DNA from: Pseudomonas sp. S30
GTDB taxonomy: Bacteria; Pseudomonadota; Gammaproteobacteria; Pseudomonadales; Pseudomonadaceae
NCBI RefSeq assembly: GCF_016518545.1
Contig: NZ_JACVTO010000021.1
Coordinates: 37,682 to 101,681, forward strand
Reading direction: 5' to 3'
Length of the DNA: 64,000 nucleotides
Part shown: piece by piece, positions 1-7,988 of the stretch
How positions within the stretch are numbered: the first letter of the stretch is position 1
Layout of the letters: every line of letters begins with the position of its first letter
Program-made: the position numbers and the translations under genes
The notes under the pieces: generated by a model
Seen by the model: the letters and a program-made list of their open reading frames with translations, nothing else
Databases searched by the model: none
Told to the model about the DNA's origin: nothing

Positions 1-645
1 CAGCGGCTGGCGCCGGGTACCAAGCTGAGCGAGGAAGCACTGGGCGAGATCTTCGGCGTCAGTCGCACCATCATCCGCCGCGCGTTGTCGCGCCTGGCCC
101 ATGAAAGCGTGGTGCTGCTGCGGCCCAATCGCGGCGCGGTGGTCGCCAGCCCGACGGTGGAAGAGGCGCGCCAGGTGTTCTTCTCGCGGCGCATGGTCGA
201 GCGTGCCATCACCGAACTGGCCGTGCAGCATGCCAGTGCCGAACAGCTCGGCGAGCTGCGGCAGATGGTGCGTGAGGAGCGCGACAGCTTTTCCCGCGGC
301 GACCGCGGGGCCGGCATTCGCCTGTCCGGGGAATTCCATCTCAAGCTGGCCGAGGCCGCCGGCAACGCACCGCTGATCAGCTTCCAGCGCAGCCTGGTCT
401 CGCAGACCTCGCTGATCATCGCCCAGTACGAAAGCGGTAACCGCTCGCACTGCTCGTACGATGAGCACCTGCAACTGATCGACGCCATCGAGGCGCGAGA
501 TACCGAGCGTGCGGTGAGCCTGATGATGCACCACATGGACCATATCGACAGCAAGCTCAACCTCGACGAAGACAGCGCCTCCGATGACTTGCACGCGGTC
601 TTTTCGCACCTGCTGAAAAAACCCAAGGCGGCGCTCAAGTCCTGA
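1..645 (+). CDS. GntR-family (FCD/FadR type) transcriptional regulator, 5' truncated by window edge
   Basis: The frame is open from base 1. The visible N-terminus (QRLAPGTKLSEEALGEIFGVSRTIIRRALSRL split over the first ~32 codons) is the second half of a GntR winged helix, with the recognition helix in the GVSRTIIRRAL part. It is followed by the LRPNRGAVVASP wing and an all-helical FCD effector domain (from about visible residue 60: RRMVERAITELAV, then EFHLKLAEAAGN, with H and D/E residues typical of metal- or acid-binding FCD folds). The first ATG-like codon at 85 is not the start, because the DNA-binding domain continues upstream of it. FCD regulators commonly sense organic acids of catabolic pathways and bind palindromes of the TTGTATACAA type. 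That sequence recurs at the gcl and puuE promoters in this window, so this gene is a candidate regulator of urate/glyoxylate genes (inference). Confidence 0.88.
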   Translation, partial: QRLAPGTKLSEEALGEIFGVSRTIIRRALSRLAHESVVLLRPNRGAVVASPTVEEARQVFFSRRMVERAITELAVQHASAEQLGELRQMVREERDSFSRGDRGAGIRLSGEFHLKLAEAAGNAPLISFQRSLVSQTSLIIAQYESGNRSHCSYDEHLQLIDAIEARDTERAVSLMMHHMDHIDSKLNLDEDSASDDLHAVFSHLLKKPKAALKS

Positions 646-869
646 GCCGGGGCACGCGACTCAGGCTGGTCTGTGCAGACTTCGTACCCGGTGACAGTGC
701 GCTGAAGATGGCTGGGCGTCGCCAGCCGCAAGTGCCTTGCCTGAACGCTGTCGGCAGTTTCGAAGCACAGCCCAGGCACGCCATCGCCCGGCGCGTGCGT
801 TAAGCCACTACCACTGCTCGAGGCGGCTGGCAGTCCAGATTGACAGCTTGTCAACCTGGAGCCGACCAC
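646..869. other. Intergenic region upstream of the toxin-like gene, with a palindrome
   Basis: There is no gene in these 224 bases. A 6-bp hairpin (ggctgg/ccagcc, 710-727) has no T tract. A perfect palindrome, TTGACA-GCT-TGTCAA, lies at 840-854, immediately before the ribosome binding site of the next gene, and is a possible operator. Confidence 0.5.
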
Positions 870-3800
870 ATGCAGCCACTCGATCATCTTCTCGAAACCC
901 TGCCCTGTGCACAGGGCAACGAGCCCGAACCCGTAGCAGCCGAGATGCAGCAGGCCTTGGACGAGCTGCGCAAGGCGCTGGCCGACGCCGATGACCCGAT
1001 TCTGTGCCTGAACCAGACGATAATGGCCCTCGACGCGCTGGCGCTCGGCGATGACCACTGGACCACGGTGCTTCCCGACGCGTTGCGCGCACACGGACCG
1101 CTCGCCGAGCAGCATGCCGATCACTGGCGCGAAGCGGCGCGACAACTGGCCGTGTCACAGGCCGAGGAGTACACCGAACTGCTGAATCTGGGTAGTCAAC
1201 CGGCACGTTATCCGCGTCAGTTGCTCGACGACCGCCAGCAGCTTCACCAGGCGCGCCTGCATGCGCGCTTTGGCCAGGCCGCGCCAGATGAGGCTCGCCT
1301 CAAACCCTGGCGCACCCTGCTCGCCGACCGACAGGCTGCCTGGAAGCGCGCGCGCGAGATCATCCTGGCCGAGCCGGAAACCTGGCGGCAGGCCGCGAGT
1401 CGGCTCGCTACCGTCACAGTGCAGGCGATGCGTGCCGAATCGGCACTGCAAGCCCTGGAGACGGATCAACCCGCCAGCGACCTGTTCGCCGCGGATGGAC
1501 AGATCCAGTGGCTGGCGGTCGAGGCCGCACAACAGCGGTTACCTGGGGTGTGGGTGATGACCGAGCGGCACGCGTGGTCGACCGGCCGGCGTGATCGGCC
1601 GCTGTGGATCTGGATGCAGGGCGAAGGGGGTGGCCTGGCCTGTGCAGGGGAGCGTGACGAGGTGCTCGACCGTCTGGCCTTCACCTTGCGCGAAGGCGCA
1701 CTGCCGGCGGCGGCCGCATTGCCGGATCTCGAGCCAGACCAGGACCAGGCGCTGCGTCTGGTGGCGGTCGAGCAAGGCTTGCCCGAGCTGCTGGCGGCTA
1801 CACTGGAGCACTGGCTGGCGGACCTGGCCAGCGCCACCCCCGAGCTTCACGAACAGCGCCTGGAGCTGGCGCGCGCAGCATTGGCGGTGCCAGCCGACAC
1901 CTGCCGCCAGGTGGCCCTGAGCCTGGCCGAGCGACAATGGCAGGCAGATGCCCTGATCGAATATCTACCCTCCTGGGTGCTGTCGCGCAGCGATGCGCAA
2001 CGCGCGGAGTATGCCCGTAGCCTGCAGGAATATCATGGTGCCGCGCTGGCGCTGGAGTTCCATCTGCTTGGCGAGGCGCCAGCGTTTTCGACCTGGGCAG
2101 GGAATTTGCTCAAGGCGCGTATCCAGAAGGACCTGGGCATCGAACTGGAGATCGACGAGATCCTGTTGTGGCGCCCCGATCCGACCATGGACCTGTCGTT
2201 GCCGTATCTGCCGAGCACGGTGGCCGAGGTGGCCTGTGAAAGCTTCGACCCAGACAGCGACGAAGAATACACCCGCCTGGATCTGGCGCGTTGGCATATA
2301 GAAGGCATCGACCACGATTACCTGGCGCGGGTATTGCCAGAGCTCGATCCGCTCAAGCAGTACGAGCGCAAGCTGCGCGCGTTGTTCGAGCCGGAGTCGG
2401 CCGACGACCTGGAGCGCTTGCGGCGGCCATACATGCTCGAGCTCAAACTGCTGGCCCTGTCCGAGTACTGGCGGGGCAATCTGAGCGAGCGTGGCTCGCG
2501 GATGCTCGCACAGGCTGCCGAGGCGACTACGCGCGAGGCCTTGGAGGCGCTGGGCATGCGCCTGCACTGGCTGGTGGTGCACTCGACCCAGGAGTTGGGT
2601 GACACCCTCGAAGGCGCATCGGCGCTGGTCGACGCGCAGGGGCATGCGTTGATCCACCTGCCGGATGCAACGACCCACGTGCGACTGATCGAACGTGACA
2701 GCCTCGAGGAGGCCCTGGCCTACCTGGCGTCGTGCATTGCCAGCACGCCGCAACTGGCGCTGTACGTCGCCCAGCGCAGCGGCACGCGCCCCTCCGCACT
2801 GCTGAGCTATCTGCAGGAGGCGGCGCTGCGCGGCTACAGCGGATACCTTCGCAGCGTGCCCACGCTGGAGCAGAGCCTGGTGGGCGTGCGATTGGCCGGG
2901 CGCTGCAACAGGCTGATCAATCAGGCCAGGGAAAAGGGCCGCAGTCAGTTCGGCATCCGCCTGGACAATACCCATGCCAGCCACCTGCGCCACGTCGGCT
3001 ACGTGTGGCTGGCCCTGGGGGTGGTTCCTGGGCTGGGGACCTGGCAGAGCGTCACCGCAATCTACGATGGCGCTCAGGAGGTCGTCGAATCCTGGCGCAG
3101 TGGCGACAGCATCCAGATGATTCGCGGTACGCTGAGTGTCGCCCTGGGCCTGATCGATATCCTCATGACGGTCATCCCGGTGGGGTCATCGCTGTCGGCG
3201 GTGCGCCGGATCGTTCGCCAGGCCGTGCGCCAGCGGATGCTGAGCCAGCCGTGGCGTGGCTACGCCAGCGGGCAGCTGCTCCACGGCGCCGAGCCGTTGC
3301 GAGGGATCGACAGCGGTACCTGGCGCCAGCACGGCAAGCAGTACATCTGGCAGGACTCCCGGGCCTATGAGGTCTACCGTCGCAGTGGCGAGGCGACGTT
3401 GCGTCTGCGTGCCACGCCTGGCCGATTGTACGAAGCGCCGGTACGCCGGGAAGGGGCGCGCTGGGTCATGCACACCGATGTCGGCTTGCGCGGTGGTGGC
3501 GGCAGGTTGACCGATGCCGAGCGCGTTTTCGCCGACTGGGGCCCAAATAGCCGACACCGGCCCTTTCGCGGCTTAACCCGTGCCAGCGCGCTGCATCGAG
3601 GACGTCAAGCGCTGGCGCGCTACGATTTCCCCGACAACCAGCGTCGGGTCGAGTTCGCCTATGCGCTGGTACAGGACGGCGTAGCCCCGGACTGGGCCAC
3701 GCAATACCTGCGTACCGGTGCTCATCCGGTCCAGCCGGTCCCCCTCGACGGCTGGGAAGTCGTGCGCTGGAACCTGGGGCCAGGCGACACGGTGAGGTCA

Positions 3801-5753
3801 GGCGCGCGCGGCCGGGTGGACGTCACCTTCGCCGGTGCCGGCCAGACGAGCGTGCCAGGCGTGCGGATAGCCGGTCACTACTATCCGATCCTGCCAGGGG
3901 TCGAACTGGACAACATGGTGCATGTGCGTCCGTCCGGTACGCTGCCCACCACCCTGGCTCGACTCGACGAACTGATCGCGCGTGGCGCAGGCCCGATTCG
4001 CGTCACCTTGGGTGATTCGCCGGCCGAGGCAGCCAGGGTACTGGGCGGCTATACCGAAACCTTCGGCCAGCGCCTGGCGACACGTTTCCCCTCGCTCAGC
4101 GAGCACAGTCGAGCGGCGCTGGGCGAGCACCTGTTCAGGCAAGCGGAGCCGGCCACGCAGAACCTGACCCATACTCGCCTGGTGCAGTTGCAGCGGCGCC
4201 TGGCCGATTCGCACCTGGAGCCCTTGCGCGAGCTGGCAGCCACGCCGATCGATCGAGCATCGCGTCAGCTGGCGTTGCAATCGCGCACTGGCGCGTTCCA
4301 GCAGTTGGCCTGGCGGTTGCAACCGAGCGAGAACCAGGCCCTGCGCGAAGCATTGGCCGGGCTCGATTCACGGGCCTTCGACACGGTCATGCGCGAGGTA
4401 CTCAGCGCTCGCGGATACCAGATCCTGCACAGCGTGGGTCCGGCACAAAATCACCTGATCATCTTCCGTCGCACGGGCTTGCCGCAGGTCTACGTACTCT
4501 TGCAGGAGCGCACGATGGGTCAGCTGTCGCTGCAAGGCGCCAATGGCCTGGTGCTGCTCAGCGAGCCGTGGCTGGACATGGTCATCGCCAACATCCAGGA
4601 CATGCGTCTTGCCGGTTTGCTGCGCCTGGCCCGCCGCCAGGGCACGCTGCGACCGCTGCTGGGCGGTGTGCATCTGGAGGGGACAAGCGACAGCCTGTTG
4701 GTGTGGGAGCGAACGGTCGTCACCCTGGGCGATCAGGCCCCGCTGGGCAATCTGAGGAACTGGCGACACGAGCTGCGGGCGCTGGGCCCTGGCGATCGGG
4801 AGCTGATTCCGGGCTCGGGTCTGTACGGCATCGCTGGGGAGCCCAGCGTGATCGGTGCCAGGGTCAGTGGCCGCTACCTGCCGGTGTTCCCTGTCGAGCA
4901 GCAGAGTCGCGTGCTGCTGACTCGTTCGTCCAGTCTGCGCAATGCCTTGACCTTCGATGACCTGGAACGCTGTCTGCGTGAACGCTTCACCGAGCAGCCC
5001 TGGATCGTGGTGCGCGGCAACGAAGGGTGGAGCGTGCGCCGACCACTGTTCAGCGCGCCGCTGGAGCGCCGCGTTGGCCGTGCTCGGCCCGGACTGACGC
5101 GACAGAGCGCGTTGAACGCCGGTCGCCATGTGTTCGAGCGCGCCGAGGGCAGCGATCATCAGCGTCTGCTCTATCTGGAAAACGTCACCAGTGGCTGGGC
5201 TTACGGCACGCGTCCGGTGGACGCCCTGGCCGACCCCTTGCTGATTCTGCGTGAGCAGGTGCCCACCGGGCTGCAGGGCGGTGAGGCCTGGCACCTGGCG
5301 CTGTCGATCGACACCGTCAGCGCAACGCCGGGGCAGTTCTACCTCAGCCCCACGAGTCCACATAGCCAACGCCTGCTGGCTGCGGTAAGCGGCTCGCGCA
5401 TGCGGCGCATGGCCCCCAACCTGATCGATGACATGCTCGTCGAGTACGGCCTGACTCGGCAGCACCGCGCAGGCACCGTGGCGTTGTATCACCAGCCTGG
5501 CACCGAGCGCAGCTACCTGGTGGCGCTGGCGACCACCGAGCGTGCAGGGGTCGAGTTCGCTTTCCATGACGGGCGAGCCTTGCTGTCCGAAGACTGGCTG
5601 GGCCACTGGCGACAGCAACTGCCGGCCGAGGCCGAGCGCTTGCTGCAACAGGCGCAGGCGCGCGGACGGCTCGAAAGACTGGTGGCCGTGTTGTGCCTGC
5701 AGCCGGGTCCGCATGCAGGACAGGTGGCGGTCATCCGCCTGGCACCCTTCTGA
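870..5753 (+). CDS. Large toxin-like protein of unknown function (1627 aa) with duplicated C-terminal module
   Basis: I do not recognise a characterised family with certainty. Size, lack of a signal peptide, a helical N-terminal half and a central hydrophobic hairpin resemble the large Pseudomonas toxin-like proteins annotated DUF6543/dermonecrotic-toxin type. The start ATG at 870 has ctggag 8 nt upstream. A TTG at 840 would add 10 residues but lies inside a palindrome and has no ribosome site. Hydrophobic stretches lie near residues 708-770 (WLALGVVPGLG, then VALGLIDILMTVIPVG). The C-terminal half carries pairs of related motifs: GLTRASALHRGR (nt ~3573) and GLTRQSALNAGR (~5091); GVRIAGHYYPILP (~3858) and GARVSGRYLPVFP (~4857); LLSEPWLD (~4555) and LLSEDWLG (~5580). 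This points to an ancient internal duplication. It stops 2 nt before the convergent guaD. No secretion or immunity gene is adjacent. Alternatives are a surface/insecticidal-type effector or a structural protein. Confidence 0.7.
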   Translation: MQPLDHLLETLPCAQGNEPEPVAAEMQQALDELRKALADADDPILCLNQTIMALDALALGDDHWTTVLPDALRAHGPLAEQHADHWREAARQLAVSQAEEYTELLNLGSQPARYPRQLLDDRQQLHQARLHARFGQAAPDEARLKPWRTLLADRQAAWKRAREIILAEPETWRQAASRLATVTVQAMRAESALQALETDQPASDLFAADGQIQWLAVEAAQQRLPGVWVMTERHAWSTGRRDRPLWIWMQGEGGGLACAGERDEVLDRLAFTLREGALPAAAALPDLEPDQDQALRLVAVEQGLPELLAATLEHWLADLASATPELHEQRLELARAALAVPADTCRQVALSLAERQWQADALIEYLPSWVLSRSDAQRAEYARSLQEYHGAALALEFHLLGEAPAFSTWAGNLLKARIQKDLGIELEIDEILLWRPDPTMDLSLPYLPSTVAEVACESFDPDSDEEYTRLDLARWHIEGIDHDYLARVLPELDPLKQYERKLRALFEPESADDLERLRRPYMLELKLLALSEYWRGNLSERGSRMLAQAAEATTREALEALGMRLHWLVVHSTQELGDTLEGASALVDAQGHALIHLPDATTHVRLIERDSLEEALAYLASCIASTPQLALYVAQRSGTRPSALLSYLQEAALRGYSGYLRSVPTLEQSLVGVRLAGRCNRLINQAREKGRSQFGIRLDNTHASHLRHVGYVWLALGVVPGLGTWQSVTAIYDGAQEVVESWRSGDSIQMIRGTLSVALGLIDILMTVIPVGSSLSAVRRIVRQAVRQRMLSQPWRGYASGQLLHGAEPLRGIDSGTWRQHGKQYIWQDSRAYEVYRRSGEATLRLRATPGRLYEAPVRREGARWVMHTDVGLRGGGGRLTDAERVFADWGPNSRHRPFRGLTRASALHRGRQALARYDFPDNQRRVEFAYALVQDGVAPDWATQYLRTGAHPVQPVPLDGWEVVRWNLGPGDTVRSGARGRVDVTFAGAGQTSVPGVRIAGHYYPILPGVELDNMVHVRPSGTLPTTLARLDELIARGAGPIRVTLGDSPAEAARVLGGYTETFGQRLATRFPSLSEHSRAALGEHLFRQAEPATQNLTHTRLVQLQRRLADSHLEPLRELAATPIDRASRQLALQSRTGAFQQLAWRLQPSENQALREALAGLDSRAFDTVMREVLSARGYQILHSVGPAQNHLIIFRRTGLPQVYVLLQERTMGQLSLQGANGLVLLSEPWLDMVIANIQDMRLAGLLRLARRQGTLRPLLGGVHLEGTSDSLLVWERTVVTLGDQAPLGNLRNWRHELRALGPGDRELIPGSGLYGIAGEPSVIGARVSGRYLPVFPVEQQSRVLLTRSSSLRNALTFDDLERCLRERFTEQPWIVVRGNEGWSVRRPLFSAPLERRVGRARPGLTRQSALNAGRHVFERAEGSDHQRLLYLENVTSGWAYGTRPVDALADPLLILREQVPTGLQGGEAWHLALSIDTVSATPGQFYLSPTSPHSQRLLAAVSGSRMRRMAPNLIDDMLVEYGLTRQHRAGTVALYHQPGTERSYLVALATTERAGVEFAFHDGRALLSEDWLGHWRQQLPAEAERLLQQAQARGRLERLVAVLCLQPGPHAGQVAVIRLAPF

Positions 5754-5755
5754 GG

Positions 5756-7060
5756 TCAGCGCTGGTGCACCCGACGACCGGCCGCGTAGGTTTCACGCAC
5801 GGTGCGGTCGTCGCCCAGGGTGGTGAGCACGAACAGGGTTTCCTCGATGCTGCGCGACTGCTGCAGGCGGTAGTCCAGCAACGGGGTAGCCTTGTAGTCG
5901 AGCACCACGAAATCGGCGTCGTTGCCGGGGCGCAGGCTGCCGATGCGGTCGTCCAGGCGTAGCGCCCGGGCACCGCCCAGGGTGGCCAGGTACAGCGATT
6001 TGTACGGGTGCAGGCGCACGTCCTGCAACTGCATCACCTTGTAGGCTTCGTTCAGGGTATCGAGCAACGAGAAGCTGGTGCCGGCGCCAACGTCGGTGCC
6101 CAGGCCCACATTGACCTTGAAGCGCTCGGCTTGGGGCAGGTTGAACAGCCCGCTGCCCAGGAACAGGTTCGAGGTCGGGCAGAAGGCGATGGCCGAACCC
6201 GTCTCGGCCAGGCGCTGGCATTCCTCGTCGCACAGGTGCACGCCGTGGGCGAACACCGAGCGCTCGCCGAGCAGTTCGAAGTGGTCGTAGACGTCCAGGT
6301 AGCCCTTGCGCTCCGGGAACAGCGCCTTGACCCAGTCGATTTCCTTGAGGTTTTCCGACAGGTGCGTGTGCAGATACACGCCGGGATGCTCCTTGAGCAG
6401 GCGACCGGCCGCGGCCAGCTGCTCGGGGGTGCTGGTGGGCGCGAAGCGGGGCGTGACCGCGTAGTGCAGGCGCCCCTTGCCATGCCAGCGCTGGATCAAC
6501 GCCTTGCTGTCGGCATAACCGGATTCGGCGGTGTCGGTGAGGTAGTCGGGGGCGTTGCGGTCCATCATCACCTTGCCGGCGATCAAGCGCAGGTCCAGGC
6601 GCTCGGCCTCCTCGAACAGCGCGTCGACCGACTCGGGATGGACGCTGCCGAACACCAGCGCCGTGGTGGTGCCATTGCGCAGCAGTTCCTGGAGGAAGAT
6701 CTTCGCTACCTGATCGGCATGGGCTTTGTCGGCGAACTGCCGCTCGCAGGGGAAGGTGTAGGTATTGAGCCAGTCGAGCAGTTGCTCGCCGTAGGAACCG
6801 ATCATGCCGGTCTGCGGGAAATGGATGTGGGTGTCGATGAAGCCCGGCGTGATCAGCGCGTCCTGGTGATGCACCACCTCGATGTCGGCGGCCAGCGTCG
6901 GCAGCAGTTCGGCCGCGTGGCCGATGGCCGCGATACGGCCCTGATCGATGACCAGCAGGCCGTCTTCATAGTACTCATGGGACGCCTCCAGCCCGACTTC
7001 GGCGGGGTCGGCGATGCTGTGCAGGAGGGCGGCGCGGTAGGCTTTGCGGGTGGCGGTCAT
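5756..7060 (-). CDS. guaD: Guanine deaminase
   Basis: Amidohydrolase of 434 residues, the usual length for the family. It hydrolyses guanine to xanthine plus ammonia in the cytoplasm, feeding the xanthine dehydrogenase encoded upstream. The metal-binding HxH of the (beta/alpha)8 barrel is at residues 78 and 80 (GFIDTHIHFPQTG). The further metal/catalytic motifs LHTHLSEN, FAHGVHL and GTDVGAGTSFS follow in order. The start is placed at the ATG whose complement is at 7058-7060; open sequence further upstream only runs antisense into xdhC. It lies 10 nt downstream of xdhC on the same strand and so is probably the last gene of an xdhA-xdhB-xdhC-guaD operon. It converges on the toxin-like gene with a 2-nt gap. 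Confidence 0.95.
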   Translation of the reverse strand: MTATRKAYRAALLHSIADPAEVGLEASHEYYEDGLLVIDQGRIAAIGHAAELLPTLAADIEVVHHQDALITPGFIDTHIHFPQTGMIGSYGEQLLDWLNTYTFPCERQFADKAHADQVAKIFLQELLRNGTTTALVFGSVHPESVDALFEEAERLDLRLIAGKVMMDRNAPDYLTDTAESGYADSKALIQRWHGKGRLHYAVTPRFAPTSTPEQLAAAGRLLKEHPGVYLHTHLSENLKEIDWVKALFPERKGYLDVYDHFELLGERSVFAHGVHLCDEECQRLAETGSAIAFCPTSNLFLGSGLFNLPQAERFKVNVGLGTDVGAGTSFSLLDTLNEAYKVMQLQDVRLHPYKSLYLATLGGARALRLDDRIGSLRPGNDADFVVLDYKATPLLDYRLQQSRSIEETLFVLTTLGDDRTVRETYAAGRRVHQR

Positions 7061-7070
7061 GAAACGCTCG

Positions 7071-7916
7071 TCAAATGGCGTGGCTGCGCCGGGCGGGCGG
7101 CAGCAACTGGGCAATGGGGCCTGCGTTGGCACCAGCGTCGTGCTGGCCGAAACAGGCGTTGTAGGTGGCGATGATTTCGCCGGCGATGGAAATCGCGATC
7201 TCGATGGGCAGCTTGCCCTTGACCTGCGCCAGCCCCATGGGGCAGCGCATGCGCGCCAGCACGGCGTCATCGTAGCCGCGCTCGCGCAAGCGGTGCTCGA
7301 ACTTGACCCGCTTGGTCTTCGAGCCGATCAGGCCGAACCAGGCGAAGTCGTTGCGCGCGAGAATGGCAGCGCTCAGCTCCAGGTCGAGCTGATGGTTGTG
7401 GGTCATGACGATGCAGTAGCTGCCGACCGGCAGCTCGGCCACTTCGTCGACCGGCTCCTCGCTGATCACCTGGGTCACCCCCTGGGGCATCAGCGGCGGA
7501 AATTCCTGCGCCCGCGCATCGATCCAGCGCACCCGACAGGGCAGCGCGGCGAGCAAGGGTACCAGAGCGCGGCCGACATGACCCGCACCGAACACGGCGA
7601 TCTGCGCCTGCACCGGTGCCATGGGCTCGAACAGCAGCACGGTCGCGCCGCCACAGCATTGGCCCAGGCTGGCGCCGAGGCTGAAACGCTCCAGGTGCGG
7701 TGTGCTGCGCCGCTCGGCGAGCATCTGCCGGGCGATGTGCAGCGCCTTGAACTCAAGGTGCCCGCCGCCGATGGTGTCGAACAGCGCGTTGGCGCCGACC
7801 ACCATCTTCGAGCCGGCGTTGCGCGGCGTCGAGCCACGCTCCTCGATGATGGTCACCAGGATGCAGGGCTCTCCGCGGGACTGGTGGTCGGCGAGGGCAT
7901 TGATCCATTCGTGCAT
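7071..7916 (-). CDS. xdhC: Xanthine dehydrogenase accessory protein (molybdenum cofactor insertion/sulfuration chaperone)
   Basis: 281-residue XdhC/CoxI family protein. The N-terminal domain carries EERGSTPRNAGSKM and the conserved GASLGQCCGGATVLLFEP segment (Cys-Cys-Gly-Gly). The C-terminal half is a Rossmann domain starting FGAGHVGRALVPLL, followed by VMTHNHQLDLE and FGLIGSKTKRVKFEHRL. XdhC binds molybdopterin cofactor, promotes its sulfuration and inserts it into XdhB; it is not a subunit of the mature enzyme. The ATG at 7914-7916 (MHEWINAL) is preceded by agagg and fits family alignments better than the in-frame codons further upstream. It sits 72 nt after xdhB and 10 nt before guaD, consistent with one operon. 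Confidence 0.95.
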   Translation of the reverse strand: MHEWINALADHQSRGEPCILVTIIEERGSTPRNAGSKMVVGANALFDTIGGGHLEFKALHIARQMLAERRSTPHLERFSLGASLGQCCGGATVLLFEPMAPVQAQIAVFGAGHVGRALVPLLAALPCRVRWIDARAQEFPPLMPQGVTQVISEEPVDEVAELPVGSYCIVMTHNHQLDLELSAAILARNDFAWFGLIGSKTKRVKFEHRLRERGYDDAVLARMRCPMGLAQVKGKLPIEIAISIAGEIIATYNACFGQHDAGANAGPIAQLLPPARRSHAI

Positions 7917-7988
7917 GATGCAACCTCTCTTGGCCATGGGGCACAAGTCCGAGCGCCGATGAACAGGCGCCCACAGGGCCTGGCGTCG

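Noticed and set aside
7061..7270. Possible N-terminal extension of guaD
   Set aside because: It runs antisense-free but out of frame through xdhC, and the guanine deaminase family starts at the ATG at 7060.
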